Shown: positions 45,401-53,688, numbered from the stretch's first letter. The stretch: DNA of 64,000 bases from Raoultibacter phocaeensis (GCF_901411515.1 NZ_CABDUX010000002.1:1178001-1242000), one strand, 5' to 3'. A program made the numbers and translations. Notes: generated from the sequence alone by a model not told the origin.

Positions 45401-45815
45401 CGAGCAAGGGGCGGTTCAGGTACTCTGCGTCGTCCGATATGGCATTCACCCCGTCGGAAGTATCGCTTTGTTCCGCCGCTGCCACATCAAGCGAATGGAT
45501 GCGCATCGTTGTCTGCTCGCCGTTCACGAGCGACATGGCGTCCACCTCATACGCGGGCATCACGGCCCTCACACCCTCTACGGCTCCCAGCGACTCAACG
45601 TCGTCGTCGGTAAGACCCATCGTCGAAAGCACGCGAATGTCGTAGAGCGCTGTGCCGTCATAGTACGCATCGGCTGAAAGCTCCATATCGGGCGCTGTCA
45701 TGCGCAGACCGGCATAGAAACCCGTTCCGAGCGCGACGATCGCCGCAATGGCGAGGAACCGGCCGAGCGAATGCGAAATCGACCGCACGAAATCTTTAGT
45801 GAAGGCGCTCCGCAT
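42483..45815 (-). CDS. MacB/FtsX-type ABC permease with long coiled-coil ectodomain
   Basis: An 1110-residue permease with two FtsX modules. An N-terminal membrane helix (about 15-38) leads to a MacB-type extracytoplasmic domain. A Glu/Gln/Ala-rich coiled coil follows from about 260 to 560. Three helices of the first FtsX core lie near 580-720. The second ectodomain and last helices lie near 760-1100. It most likely works with the ATPase encoded 6 bases upstream, in mechanical export or envelope remodelling; substrate unknown. The coiled coil resembles a periplasmic or cell-wall-spanning stalk. Confidence 0.88.
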   Translation of the reverse strand: MRSAFTKDFVRSISHSLGRFLAIAAIVALGTGFYAGLRMTAPDMELSADAYYDGTALYDIRVLSTMGLTDDDVESLGAVEGVRAVMPAYEVDAMSLVNGEQTTMRIHSLDVAAAEQSDTSDGVNAISDDAEYLNRPLLVEGSWPSAPDECVVSADVVMATPLALGDTIELTEGSQDLADTLVSNTFTITGFVRSSYYTSTGSLGTTSLGSGALGQYLYVSASSFAADLPYTEAYVSVSGAEDELGASDAYAETVLSVLARIEDKAPELEARRLAEVKQEAQDELDENREAYERERADADTQLAEAKQKLDDAKHELDEAKATLDATPAQLDAAAATIAANEQTISSGQADFDAGVQELENQRGDAQTQFDRAQATIDEQQVQLDTAQATLAELEPQLVAAQQQLANMQESDPNYAELAAKVAALDKNVNDIKTALGQGIPALEEARSQLAEQRQSAQQQFADAQTRLDSAAAELESGRAQLEQGRVQLTQARQTYEDGKRAFEEGLAEYEDGLSEYERQKAEADEKLADAKKKLDDAQAKIDDIEAPEFYVMDRTKNVGAESFKSDAQRVDQIAQVFPFIFFLVAALVALTTMTRMVEDERVLIGTFKALGYGKGRISFKYLAYAGIASGAGALIGIGVLSQVLPAVIMNAYGIIYEVPGARTPIDFGIAALSAGLGIGVTLVATAAAVASTLRERPATLMLPRAPKAGKRILLERIGPLWRRTSFSWKVTFRNIFRYKKRFFMTLIGIAGCTALLLTGLGLSDAINDIIAKQFGQIYQYNTTIGLVDDPTEEDTAALFAAIDDANAVEAYAYADTSAMTARAPGMKDQTVHLVVPEDPAEFQSFVTMRERVSQQPLDLTGDEVFISEKLATVLGVGVGDEIELAEQDAIGNTTDEGYAVTVTGIMENYVSQYVFMTPEFYERVSGEDPLFSTIFAKSSSDPSIRSALSDELLSIESVKTVGFNDETIDSYEKMLGSVNSIVVVLVVAAAALAFVVLYNLTNINITERKREIATLKVLGFTPREVDAYIFREIMLLTVIGCAVGLVFGVFMENFVVVTAEVDQIMFGREIHAASFALAFLLTMAFAALVALAMRRKLAKIDMVESLKSNE

Positions 45816-45821
45816 CGGCGC

Positions 45822-46523
45822 TTACCACTCGATCGTGTCGGCTGAGACGGGATTTTCGTTAATCTCGACCGCAGAAACACGCCCCTCGCGAACATGGACC
45901 ACGCGATCGGCCAGCGCCGTGAACGCCTGGTTATGGGTGATGAGCACGACCGTACGGCCCATTCGGCTGCTCGTTTCCTGCAAGAGCTTGAGGATTGCCT
46001 TGCCCGTCTGGTAGTCGAGCGCACCGGTGGGCTCGTCGCACAGCAAAAGCTTCGGGTTCTTCGCAAGCGCGCGAGCGATGGCCACGCGCTGCTGCTCGCC
46101 GCCTGAGAGTTGCGCCGGGAAGTTGTCGAGCCGATGCCCGAGACCCACCCGGCGAAGCACCTCGGCCGGATCGAGGGGATCTTTGCATATCTGCGAGGCG
46201 AGCTCGACGTTCTCGAGTGCCGTGAGGTTCTGCACGAGGTTGTAGAACTGGAAGACGAACCCGATGTCGTAGCGGCGATAATAGGTGAGTTCTTTCGCGG
46301 TAAACGAACTCACCTCCCGCCCGTCGAGCACGATGGTTCCCGATGTGCTCGAATCCATACCGCCGAGCATGTTCAACAGCGTGGTCTTGCCCGCACCGGA
46401 AGGCCCCACCACGACGACGAGCTCGCCTTCTTCGATGTCGAACGTCATGCCGTCTACGGCAGCGACCTCGACTTCGCCCATCCTGTATGTCTTCCGCACA
46501 TCGCGAAACTCCACGAACGCCAT
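45822..46523 (-). CDS. ABC transporter ATP-binding protein, MacB/LolD type
   Basis: A 233-residue ATPase with [12 protein letters not shown] (Walker A), [16 protein letters not shown] and [12 protein letters not shown], the pattern for the MacB/LolD/FtsE group. ATG 46523 has GAGGAG six bases before it; the longer frame has no ribosome site. Partner of the downstream FtsX-type permease. A strong promoter lies just upstream. Confidence 0.93.
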   Translation of the reverse strand: MAFVEFRDVRKTYRMGEVEVAAVDGMTFDIEEGELVVVVGPSGAGKTTLLNMLGGMDSSTSGTIVLDGREVSSFTAKELTYYRRYDIGFVFQFYNLVQNLTALENVELASQICKDPLDPAEVLRRVGLGHRLDNFPAQLSGGEQQRVAIARALAKNPKLLLCDEPTGALDYQTGKAILKLLQETSSRMGRTVVLITHNQAFTALADRVVHVREGRVSAVEINENPVSADTIEW

Positions 46524-46550
46524 GTTTGACTCCTCAGTCATTTTTTCACC

Positions 46551-46580
46551 ATTATACGCGCTGTACGGACGCAACAAGAA
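46551..46580 (-). promoter_or_regulatory. Promoter of the MacB-like operon
   Basis: Leftward TTCTTG (46580-46575), an 18-base spacer and a perfect TATAAT (46556-46551), 28 bases before the ATPase start codon. Confidence 0.7.
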
Positions 46581-46877
46581 ATCGGCACGATCTAGAAATG
46601 AATACGCACAGGGCGGGGCCGGTCGATGCGGGGTGCGGGCGCGGGCCTGCACCGAGCTTGCGCGAGCCTGCATGGGGCAGCATAGAATAGGTACTCTATG
46701 ACTGGTCGGTTCTGCCACCTTGGGTTTGCGGGCGAAGCACGCTTCACCTCTCGTGCGGCCCGGAAATCGACCGTCGTAGACGCGATCCTCGGCACAAACG
46801 TCTTCGAGCCTCGCGCGAAAAACGCTATACTGGTCGAATCGCAAACGCACACCCGCACGACCATGAAAGAGAAGGCT
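46581..46877. other. Upstream region of trpS
   Basis: No gene. A candidate -10 box TATACT at 46826-46831 lies 47 bases before the chosen trpS start. I looked for a T-box or a Trp-rich leader peptide and saw neither. Confidence 0.4.
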
Positions 46878-47924
46878 ATGAGCATCGACAGCTACGAGAC
46901 CAGCCGCAAGCGCTCCGACGAGATCCGCGCCGATCTGTCCGAGCATCCCGAAAAGTACACCATGCTGACAGGCGACCGCCCGACGGGAAGGCTTCATCTC
47001 GGCCATTATTTCGGTACGATCCGCGAGCGCGTCCGGCTGCAGGACCTCGGCGTCACCACGCGCATCATCATCGCCGACTACCAAGTGATCACCGACCGCG
47101 ACACGACCGAGAACGTCGCCGACAACGTGCGCAACATGGTGATCGACTACCTCGCCTGCGGCATCGATCCGGAAAAGACCATCATCTTCACCCATTCCGC
47201 CGTACCGGCCTTAAACCAGCTCATGCTCCCCTTCCTCTCGCTCGTCACCGAATCCGAACTCATGCGCAACCCCACGGTGAAGGCGGAGATGGAGGCTTCG
47301 GGTCATGTGCTCTCGGGACTTCTGCTCACCTACCCCGTGCATCAGGCTTGCGACATCCTGTTCTGCAAAGGCAACATCGTGCCGGTCGGCAAAGACCAGC
47401 TGCCCCACATCGAACAGACCCGCCTGATCGCGCGCCGCTTCAACGAGCGCTACGGACACGTGTTCCCCGAGCCCGACGGCCTCCTGAACGATGCGCCCGC
47501 GATTCCCGGCCTCGACGGCCGCAAGATGTCGAAGAGCTACGGCAACGCCATTGCGCTTTCCGCAACAGCCGAGGAAACGGCGAAGCTCATCAAGAAATCC
47601 CAGACCGATTCCGAGCGCTTCATCACGTTCGACCCCGAAGGACGCCCCGGCGTCTCGGCTCTCATAACCACGGCAGCGCTCTGCACGGGCCGCACCGAGC
47701 AGGATATAGCGGCCGAGATCGGCGACGGCGGCTCGGGCGCACTCAAAAAGTACGTCACCGAAAGCGTGAACGGCTACCTCGAGCCTATCCGTGCCAAGCG
47801 TCAGGAGCTTGCGCAGGATATGGCCTACATCGAAGATGTGCTGCACGACGGCAACCGCCGCGCGAACGAAATCGCCGACGCTACGCTTGACGAGGTACGC
47901 GAAACCATGGGCATGGTGTACTGA
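46878..47924 (+). CDS. trpS: Tryptophanyl-tRNA synthetase
   Basis: Class I synthetase, 348 residues. The HIGH motif is HLGH (GRLHLGHYFG), the KMSKS motif is KMSKS, and the Trp-site region has ITDRDTTEN and TYPVHQACDILF. ATG 46878 has AAGAG six bases before; an ATG five codons earlier is possible. Single gene ahead of tRNA-Asn. Confidence 0.95.
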   Translation: MSIDSYETSRKRSDEIRADLSEHPEKYTMLTGDRPTGRLHLGHYFGTIRERVRLQDLGVTTRIIIADYQVITDRDTTENVADNVRNMVIDYLACGIDPEKTIIFTHSAVPALNQLMLPFLSLVTESELMRNPTVKAEMEASGHVLSGLLLTYPVHQACDILFCKGNIVPVGKDQLPHIEQTRLIARRFNERYGHVFPEPDGLLNDAPAIPGLDGRKMSKSYGNAIALSATAEETAKLIKKSQTDSERFITFDPEGRPGVSALITTAALCTGRTEQDIAAEIGDGGSGALKKYVTESVNGYLEPIRAKRQELAQDMAYIEDVLHDGNRRANEIADATLDEVRETMGMVY

Positions 47925-48012
47925 TCCCGCAAGCGGGGGCCAATCTTCGCGCGGTTTCCCGAAACAGGTTTGCTGAGCCCGTGAAGTGCGCTTACAAGTT
48001 GAAAAATAAGTA

Positions 48013-48040
48013 TTGCCAAACATCGGCGTTACGGTATAAT
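48013..48040 (+). promoter_or_regulatory. Promoter of tRNA-Asn
   Basis: TTGCCA (48013-48018), a 16-base spacer and a perfect TATAAT (48035-48040), 30 bases before the tRNA. Confidence 0.75.
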
Positions 48041-48069
48041 TTCCACTTGCGCATGAAGCGCTTGCTCAT

Positions 48070-48144
48070 TCCTCGGTAGCTCAACGGCAGAGCATCCGGC
48101 TGTTAACCGGAGGGTTGTAGGTTCGAATCCTACCCGGGGAGCCA
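48070..48144 (+). tRNA. tRNA-Asn (GTT)
   Basis: A 75-base tRNA with encoded CCA. Acceptor stem TCCTCGG/CCGGGGA (one T-G pair), anticodon loop with GTT in CTGTTAAC, and the GGTTCGAATCC T-arm. It is followed by a terminator and two decayed copies of itself. Confidence 0.95.
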
Positions 48145-48154
48145 TAAAACTCCG

Positions 48155-48178
48155 ACCCGCGGATCCCGCGGGTTTTTT
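48155..48178 (+). terminator. Terminator of tRNA-Asn
   Basis: ACCCGCGGATCCCGCGGGT hairpin followed by six T, 10 bases after the CCA. The same sequence recurs 108 bases later. Confidence 0.85.
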
Positions 48179-48182
48179 GTTG

Positions 48183-48252
48183 CCCCGGCAGCCCAAGGCA
48201 GAGCAAAAGCTGTTAACCGGGGGCTGCAGGTTCGCATCCTACCCGGAAGCCA
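48183..48252 (+). pseudogene. Decayed tRNA-Asn copy 1
   Basis: A 70-base sequence that aligns with tRNA-Asn end to end (GCAGCCCAAGGCAGAGCA, AGCTGTTAACCGGG, GCAGGTTCGCATCC, CCGGAAGCCA). Acceptor and anticodon stems no longer pair and the T-loop is mutated, so a functional tRNA is unlikely. It sits in a 108-bp unit that starts at 48145. Confidence 0.85.
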
Positions 48253-48262
48253 TAAAACTCCG

Positions 48263-48286
48263 ACCCGCGGATCCCGCGGGTTTTTT
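48263..48286 (+). terminator. Second copy of the tRNA-Asn terminator
   Basis: Identical ACCCGCGGATCCCGCGGGT hairpin and T run, part of the 108-bp duplicated unit. Confidence 0.8.
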
Positions 48287-48290
48287 GTTG

Positions 48291-48346
48291 CCCGGCAGCC
48301 CAAGGCGGAGCAAAAGCTGTTAACCGGGGGCTGTAGGTTCGAATCT
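48291..48346 (+). pseudogene. Decayed, truncated tRNA-Asn copy 2
   Basis: Nearly identical to copy 1 (AGCAAAAGCTGTTAACC, GTAGGTTCGAATC) but it breaks off inside the T-arm, where the stop codon of the leftward gene 48347-48943 begins. Its T-loop is closer to the intact tRNA than that of copy 1. Confidence 0.8.
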
Positions 48347-48943
48347 TTAGGTGCGGCAATCCGTATCGGCGCTCCGCCCGCGGTCAGCGAGCCGCTCAAT
48401 CATGGCAAGTTCTTCGGGAGAGAACGCCTCCTTCTTCACAAGCAGGCTCCCCTTCTTCTTACAGGTAACCACGAGCAGATGGGCGGTCTGAGACACCTTA
48501 TCGATTTCACATGAACGCATGACGATGCATTCGTTTTCGTCGCCTTCGCTGCGTGCCTCAATTCTGTCGTCGTACACCGCAACGTCGTGTGTCACGGAAG
48601 CTCTGCGCGCCTTGCCGAACCGACGCGCTTCGCGGCAGAAGGCCGCATACCCTAAAAATGCGGGAACCGCAAAGCGCACGGCAATGAGAACGGCGACGAT
48701 AACCGCCACGGCAACCATGATGCCATGGTTCGCGATGTGGAAGAACACGTCGAACGCAAGGAGCACCGAGCACATGAATGCAAGCAGCAGAGAAACCGAG
48801 AGCGCGACCGAATTGAGCGCCTTGAGATAGGTGCCGTCCAGCCACTCGCGGTAATCGGCAGCATTGAGCGTTACCCTGTTGCGCGCAACCGCATCCACCG
48901 TCGCACCGCCCTCCTTTTTCGTATGTCCAGGCCGACCGTTCAT
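48347..48943 (-). CDS. YcxB-like membrane protein
   Basis: A 198-residue protein with two membrane helices (about 45-70 and 73-98) and a C-terminal region like the YcxB domain (VAVYDDRIEARSEGDEN..., MRSCEIDKVSQTAHLLVV). The family has no assigned function. The stop lies in a decayed tRNA copy, so the C-terminus may have been altered by the repeat expansion. Confidence 0.65.
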   Translation of the reverse strand: MNGRPGHTKKEGGATVDAVARNRVTLNAADYREWLDGTYLKALNSVALSVSLLLAFMCSVLLAFDVFFHIANHGIMVAVAVIVAVLIAVRFAVPAFLGYAAFCREARRFGKARRASVTHDVAVYDDRIEARSEGDENECIVMRSCEIDKVSQTAHLLVVTCKKKGSLLVKKEAFSPEELAMIERLADRGRSADTDCRT

Positions 48944-49104
48944 AGTCTCGAATCAAAGTATCGCCCTCGTATGGAAAGACGATGGGCGTTCGCGGTCATT
49001 CATCGTTTTGTTAGAGAAGCGTCGTGCAACCGCCAAGTACTTCAGGTTTTAATACGAACATATGTATGCTATACTGCTCTTCGGCGATTTCGATAGGATA
49101 TTCC

Positions 49105-50043
49105 ATGATTGTAAGCGCATCTCGGCGAACAGACATACCCCGGTTTTACCTCGATTGGCTCGTCAACCGCCTCAAGGCAGGATACGCGCTCGTGCGCAAT
49201 CCCATGAACCGCACAAGCGTCTCCCGCGTGCCGCTCGACAAAGAAACCGTCGAGTGCATTGCGTTTTGGACCAAGAACCCCAAGCCGATGCTGTCTCGCC
49301 TGAACGATTTGGAGCCGTATCCGTTTTACGTGCAGTTCACGCTCAATGCATACGGTCCCGACGTCGAGTCGGCTTTGCCGCCGAAAGCCGAACTCGTACG
49401 CACGTTCCAGGAGCTTTCGCGGGCGATAGGAGCGCATCGCACGGTGTGGCGCTACAGCCCGATTCTTTTGAGCGACACCTATACCGTCTCGCATCACCTG
49501 CACTACTTCGAAGTGTTCGCGAAACGGCTTGAAGGTTTCACGACACAATGCCGCATAAGCTTTCTCGATCTGTATCCCAAAATCGAATGCAGCATGCAGG
49601 CGAAAGGCATGCGATGCGTACCGGAAGGAGAACAAGCCGTTTTAGCGAAATCGCTCTGCGCCATCGGGGCGGCTCATGGCATCGAAGTAGGAGGTTGCGG
49701 CTCGATGGACCTCGCCCGAGCGGGAATGGCGAGCAGGGGGTGCATCGACGAGGGGTTCGTCGAGCGGGCGATCGGAAGCGAAGTGGTGCGGTCGAAGGCC
49801 GTGCGCGGGCGCAACGGATGTTATTGCATGCCAAGCGTCGATATCGGGGCATACGACACCTGCGCGAACGGGTGCGTCTACTGCTATGCGAACGGGGGAG
49901 GCGCATCGAATGCGCCGAGAAGTCTCGACCGATATGATCCCGAATCCGAAATGCTCTGCGATGCGCTCGGAGAAAGCGACACCGTAACCGACCGCAAGGC
50001 CCGAAAACTCGTCGTAGCGCAGATGAAGCTCGAATTGCCGTAA
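49105..50043 (+). CDS. DUF1848 family protein with C-terminal cysteine motif
   Basis: A 312-residue DUF1848 protein. It starts MIVSASRRTDIPRFYLDWL and has FWTKNPKPML and QFTLNAYG. The C-terminal CANGCVYCYANGG gives Cys spaced like a radical-SAM or ferredoxin site, plus NGCYCMPSVDIG. Function unknown; family members are described as possible radical-SAM-like proteins (inferred). ATG 49105 has AGGA six bases before. Confidence 0.8.
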   Translation: MIVSASRRTDIPRFYLDWLVNRLKAGYALVRNPMNRTSVSRVPLDKETVECIAFWTKNPKPMLSRLNDLEPYPFYVQFTLNAYGPDVESALPPKAELVRTFQELSRAIGAHRTVWRYSPILLSDTYTVSHHLHYFEVFAKRLEGFTTQCRISFLDLYPKIECSMQAKGMRCVPEGEQAVLAKSLCAIGAAHGIEVGGCGSMDLARAGMASRGCIDEGFVERAIGSEVVRSKAVRGRNGCYCMPSVDIGAYDTCANGCVYCYANGGGASNAPRSLDRYDPESEMLCDALGESDTVTDRKARKLVVAQMKLELP

Positions 50044-50167
50044 GGTAATCCGAAGGAGATCAGCTCGGTCGTGCGATAGGCGCACGATAGTCACATTGCG
50101 AAAAATGCGGAGCGCAGAAAAAAGGAAACAGGCCAGACGGCTTTCACCATCTGACCTGCAAATTTCA

Positions 50168-50242
50168 TGGTGGTCGCTACAGGATTTGAACCTGTGACCC
50201 CCGCCGTGTGAAGGCGATGCTCTCCCGCTGAGCCAAGCGACC
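50168..50242 (-). tRNA. tRNA-Val (CAC)
   Basis: A 75-base tRNA with encoded CCA. Acceptor GGTCGCT/AGCGACC, anticodon loop TTCACAC with anticodon CAC, T-arm CAGGTTCAAATCCTG. Confidence 0.93.
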
Positions 50243-50393
50243 GTATGCACTTTCGAAGCAAATGCTTTCAACGTGCTCGAAGTATTTTAGCGGTCATGCC
50301 GCTTGAGCGCAAGGGATAATCTGAGATTCGGGGCTTACGGTACGGGCCTACTTGCGCTAGAATACTTACTCGCGCCAAGAAGCGTTAGACCAA

Positions 50394-50468
50394 GGGCCTA
50401 TAGCTCAACGGTGGAGCAGAGGACTCATAATCCTTTGGTTGCAGGTTCGAATCCTGCTGGGCCCACCA
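50394..50468 (+). tRNA. tRNA with CAT anticodon (Met or Ile2)
   Basis: A 75-base tRNA with encoded CCA. Stem GGGCCTA/TGGGCCC, anticodon loop CTCATAA. It lacks the initiator features, so it is elongator Met or, if TilS modifies C34, Ile2. The acceptor GGGCCTATAGCTCA looks like tRNA-Ile, which makes Ile2 plausible. Confidence 0.9.
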
Positions 50469-50481
50469 CAGATATCGTACA

Positions 50482-50514
50482 GGCCGTCGGATGCGATCAT
50501 CCGACGGCCTTTTT
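50482..50514 (+). terminator. Terminator of the CAT tRNA
   Basis: A 12-bp perfect stem GGCCGTCGGATG/CATCCGACGGCC with a CGAT loop and five T. Confidence 0.9.
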
Positions 50515-50547
50515 ATCGTCACATACAGAGAACTGTGGCCCGAACCT

Positions 50548-50829
50548 TCAAATAAGCGTTCTGCACCTCCTGCCTCGCGCATCTTCAAGCACTCGCTCTG
50601 TCTCGTCGCACAGCGACGCCGATTCCGCGTGCACGTACTTCGCCGCCAGCAGCAACACGCCGAGCATGCCCTCGATGTACGCATCCGGATCGCTCAGGCC
50701 CGAGCCGACCGCCATATGGGCGCATTCGATCGCCTGCACCAAATCCCCCGAAGAACTTGCCACCTCGCCGAGCCCATCGACCACCTCCATGGGCATAGCC
50801 ACCGCATACTCCGCCGCACGCATTTCCAT
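50548..50829 (-). CDS. Small uncharacterised protein
   Basis: A 93-residue protein (MEMRAAEYAVAMPMEVVDG, then helical stretches GMLGVLLLAAKYVHAES) that I do not recognise. ATG 50829 has AAGGA nine bases before it; the frame could also start at a TTG 50862 inside a translational overlap with the upstream mini-ORF. Its promoter region contains a LexA-like site. It is transcribed divergently from the HTH-like gene at 51039. Confidence 0.55.
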   Translation of the reverse strand: MEMRAAEYAVAMPMEVVDGLGEVASSSGDLVQAIECAHMAVGSGLSDPDAYIEGMLGVLLLAAKYVHAESASLCDETERVLEDARGRRCRTLI

Positions 50830-50858
50830 ACCGCACCATCCTTCCGAAGCCTCTGGCT

Positions 50859-50903
50859 TCAATCGCCGGCGGGCATCCCCCTTTTCAGGGGCTGCGTGGA
50901 CAC
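50859..50903 (-). CDS. Possible 14-residue leader peptide
   Basis: A GTG start with AGGAGG eight bases before it, the best ribosome site in this stretch, encodes 14 residues and stops in TTGA, where TTG also begins the longer form of the next frame. It may couple or attenuate translation of the 50548-50829 gene. Too short to prove. Confidence 0.35.
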   Translation of the reverse strand: MSTQPLKRGMPAGD

Positions 50904-50930
50904 CCTTCCTACCTCCTATCGCTGAAACAT

Positions 50931-50959
50931 ATAGTATACGAGAACATTTGTTCGCTCAA
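50931..50959 (-). promoter_or_regulatory. Promoter with LexA-like box
   Basis: Leftward TTGAGC (50959-50954), a 17-base spacer and TACTAT (50936-50931). The spacer contains the palindrome GAACATTTGTTC (50942-50953), which fits the Gram-positive LexA consensus GAAC-N4-GTTC. The box would block this promoter and possibly a -10 TATACT at 50995-51000 for the rightward gene. Confidence 0.5.
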
Positions 50960-51038
50960 TATATAGTGGGTTTTTTCATGATATGTACACAATATATACT
51001 AGGCTTTGTGGTATGATGGTCTGACTAGGAGGTATGCC

Positions 51039-51320
51039 ATGAAAGCACAGGACGCAGTACGCCACGCCATCTCGGTTTCAGGAAAAAGCCAATCGGGCGT
51101 GAGCAAGAGCATCGGTAAAACACGCAACTACGTAAACGCGCTTGTCAGCCAAGCCGACAACACGGGAGGCACCCTCGGGTGCGACACCGTCGCAGGCATA
51201 GCCAGCGCATGCGATTACGCGCTCGTTCTTTTGCCCAAGGAAGCCATTCCGGAGGGCTCCCTCGTCATCGACCCGCCCGACAAGAACAGGCGCGCTCCGT
51301 CATCCGACACCAACTCGTAA
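51039..51320 (+). CDS. Small HTH-like protein
   Basis: A 93-residue protein (MKAQDAVRHAISVSGKSQSGVSKSIGKT at the start, written here in part) with a helix-turn-helix-like segment GVSKSIGKTRNYVNALV; the rest is polar. It has a perfect AGGAGG (51026-51031) before ATG 51039. Likely a DNA-binding regulator, possibly of itself and of the divergent 93-residue gene; unproven. Confidence 0.6.
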   Translation: MKAQDAVRHAISVSGKSQSGVSKSIGKTRNYVNALVSQADNTGGTLGCDTVAGIASACDYALVLLPKEAIPEGSLVIDPPDKNRRAPSSDTNS

Positions 51321-51407
51321 GCGATCCGTAGCCGCGGCTCATCTTATACAGACGCCTTTCATCGTAGAGTATTCCCCGACACGAAAGCTCAACGAATGGA
51401 GGTTCAC

Positions 51408-51572
51408 ATGTCTGATGTAACGAACGAAATCAAAGACAAGGCGCATGACGCGAAAAACGCCATCAAGGATGCCGCACACGATGCGAAAAACGCCGCTAAG
51501 GACGCTGCGCACGATGCACGCAATTCCACCCAGGATGCTGCAAGCGACGCGAACCGGAATATGAGCGAATAA
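51408..51572 (+). CDS. LEA-like repeat protein, 54 residues
   Basis: A short gene with GGAGG five bases before ATG 51408. The protein starts MSDVTNEIKDKAHDAKNAIK and then repeats an 11-residue pattern K-D-A-A-H-D-A-K-N-A (three near-perfect copies), ending NMSE. The repeat resembles group 3 LEA and similar stress or desiccation proteins, and would form an amphipathic helix. It ends in a terminator shared with the opposite gene. Confidence 0.7.
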   Translation: MSDVTNEIKDKAHDAKNAIKDAAHDAKNAAKDAAHDARNSTQDAASDANRNMSE

Positions 51573-51596
51573 CCGTTTATCCGCTTCCTTCACACG

Positions 51597-51632
51597 AAAA
51601 CGGCGCCGATCGAAAGACCGGCGCCGTTTTTT
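51597..51632. terminator. Bidirectional terminator
   Basis: AACGGCGCCG/CGGCGCCGTT stem with TTTTTT on one side and AAAA on the other. It serves the LEA-like gene and the leftward ABC-2 gene. Confidence 0.85.
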
Positions 51633-51686
51633 CGCACTTCGTACACGTTTGCATAGCAACAACGCAGCGCATACGCCGAAGTACAC

Positions 51687-52862
51687 TTACCGCGCGAACA
51701 TCAACCGCTCGCTCTTGAACATCTTCTGAAGCACAAACACGCCTATACCCGTGTACACAAGGTTGCTCACCACGCACGCGACCACGGCAGCAGGTTGGAA
51801 ATCGAACGTGAATATGCCGATCATGCACTGCACGCTGTTATACAGCGGGATGAAATAGTAGCCGAGCTCCGGCTTCGCCCCATCTCCGAACATGCCCATC
51901 AAGCCGATGACCATGACGACGATCATGAGCGGCGTCAGATACAGCTGCGCCTCCTTCGTCGTTTTCGCGATGGCGGACACCACGGTGATCAGCATGACGA
52001 CGAGCAGCGTCGTCGAGAAGATTACGAGTGCCAGCAACAGATACTCGGGAGGGCCGTACACGTTGATGTCGAGCTCGCCTTGCACGAGGTTCGGAAGGCT
52101 CGCGAAGATGCCGATTGCGCTCGACGCCGCAATCGCAAGCCCGATCAGCGAGAGCGCAAGTATCTTGCCGAGCGCGATGTCGCTGCGTTTGATGGGCGTT
52201 GCGAGCATGGTCGCCATCGTCCCGCGCTCCTTCTCCCCCGCGACCGATTCGGAAGCAACCGACATGCAGCCGCTGAACAGCAGGATGAGCAGAAGCATCG
52301 GCACGATCGATACGATGAATGTCGAAGCGAGGTCTTTGTCCTCGGCCACATCGTAGACGGCATCGCCCGCATTTACATCGAAGCGGTTCGACAACGACGA
52401 TTCGTACGTATCGAGCAGCGAAACAAACGTCGCAAAAGCCCTGCTCGACGATGTGTCGGCTGAATTGTAGTAAATCTCTACCTGCGGAGCCTGCGAACCC
52501 GACGCCGTATCGAAGGTCGCCACGTCCTCATCGAATCCCGCAGGAAATACGGCGAAGGCCTTCACGTCCGTGGTGTCGATCTGCTCCCTCATAGCGGAGG
52601 GATCCGGCAGACTCGGAATCGACTCGATTTCCATGCCCGACGAAGAGGTCATCTGCTCGATGCTTGCCGGCGCATCGACGACCGCGATCTTCAGAGGCTC
52701 GTTTTCATCGCCGGTGAACATGCTCGACATCGCGCTGCCCATGATGGACCACATGCCGAAAATCAGAAGACCCGGCAGCACGATGGCAACGAGCGCCGAA
52801 GCCTTGTTGCTGAAGAACCGCGCAAGCTCTTTTTTCGCAATAGTCAAAACACTGCTTTTCAT
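51687..52862 (-). CDS. ABC-2 type permease, NatB-like
   Basis: A 391-residue permease with a signal-anchor helix (about 15-45), an extracytoplasmic domain (50-180) and five or six helices in the second half (STFIVSIVPMLLLILLFSG onward). It matches the NatB family, which with NatA exports Na+ or other ions, or peptides; substrate unknown. It overlaps the ATPase stop by 4 bases. Confidence 0.88.
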   Translation of the reverse strand: MKSSVLTIAKKELARFFSNKASALVAIVLPGLLIFGMWSIMGSAMSSMFTGDENEPLKIAVVDAPASIEQMTSSSGMEIESIPSLPDPSAMREQIDTTDVKAFAVFPAGFDEDVATFDTASGSQAPQVEIYYNSADTSSSRAFATFVSLLDTYESSLSNRFDVNAGDAVYDVAEDKDLASTFIVSIVPMLLLILLFSGCMSVASESVAGEKERGTMATMLATPIKRSDIALGKILALSLIGLAIAASSAIGIFASLPNLVQGELDINVYGPPEYLLLALVIFSTTLLVVMLITVVSAIAKTTKEAQLYLTPLMIVVMVIGLMGMFGDGAKPELGYYFIPLYNSVQCMIGIFTFDFQPAAVVACVVSNLVYTGIGVFVLQKMFKSERLMFAR

Positions 52863-53635
52863 GAGGCCTCACCCACCGTCATGCGATACATATCGAAAAA
52901 CGCATCTTCAAGCGTAGCGCCCCCGGTCAGCTCTTCGAGGGTTCCGTTTGCCACCATGCGCCCGGCGATGATGACGCCTGCACGGTCGCATACCTTCTCG
53001 ACGAGGCTGAAGATGTGCGTGGAAAGCAGAATCGTCTTTCCCTCGCGCTTAAGCTCGAGGAGAAAATCGGTGACGGTCTTGGCAGTCAGGACGTCAAGCC
53101 CGTTCGTGGGCTCGTCGAAGATGATGACGCTCGGATCGTGAGCCACCGATACGGCGAGCGAAACTTTCTGCTTCATGCCGGTCGAGAGGTCTGCAACCTT
53201 CGTACCCGCAAAAGATTCAATGCCGAATCGGGAAAACAGGCTCTGCTTGCGCGCATCGCGAAGCGCGGGATCGACGTGATGCAGTTCGGAAAAGAAGTCA
53301 AACAGGTAGTCGGGAGAGAACACTTCCTCAAGCTTTAGTTCGCTCGTAAGAAAGCCGATGGTATTGCGCACACCCATCGGATCCGACACGATGCTCGCGC
53401 CGTTGATCCACGCATCGCCCTCGTCGGGCTTGATGAGAGCCGCGAGCATGCGCAGCGTCGTGGTCTTGCCTGCGCCGTTCGGGCCGAGCAGTCCGTAAAT
53501 CTCACCTTGGGATACGTCGAACGAAAGGTTGTCGACGGCTGTTTTCTCCTGGACGTCCGTCCGCTCGAGTTTGCGCTGTTTGGCCGAAAGCGGATACGTC
53601 TTCCGCAGGCCTAGCGCACGAATTGCTGGTTCCAT
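52859..53635 (-). CDS. ABC ATPase, NatA-like
   Basis: A 258-residue ATPase with [31 protein letters not shown] (signature) and VIIFDEPTNGLD. An N-terminal ATG sixteen codons earlier (53683) would start almost on the transcription start predicted from the promoter, so MEPAIRALGLRKTY at 53635 is preferred. Partner of the NatB-like permease. Confidence 0.9.
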   Translation of the reverse strand: MEPAIRALGLRKTYPLSAKQRKLERTDVQEKTAVDNLSFDVSQGEIYGLLGPNGAGKTTTLRMLAALIKPDEGDAWINGASIVSDPMGVRNTIGFLTSELKLEEVFSPDYLFDFFSELHHVDPALRDARKQSLFSRFGIESFAGTKVADLSTGMKQKVSLAVSVAHDPSVIIFDEPTNGLDVLTAKTVTDFLLELKREGKTILLSTHIFSLVEKVCDRAGVIIAGRMVANGTLEELTGGATLEDAFFDMYRMTVGEAS

Positions 53636-53688
53636 GTGCCTCGTTTCAATCGGTCTGACAGATTCGGGCTCGACGAGCCGCATGCATT

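Noticed and set aside
46581-46877. T-box or Trp leader upstream of trpS
   Set aside because: No AGGGTGGNACCGCG-type antiterminator, no Trp-codon leader peptide.
48145-48346. Attachment site of an integrated island at tRNA-Asn
   Set aside because: No integrase or phage gene lies between or near the copies, and they share a tRNA-internal decay pattern, so local duplication is simpler.
48130-48399. A leftward 89-codon frame with repeated KNPRDPRVGVLWLPG
   Set aside because: It runs through tRNA-Asn, the terminators and the decayed copies; the repeat reflects the 108-bp DNA unit.
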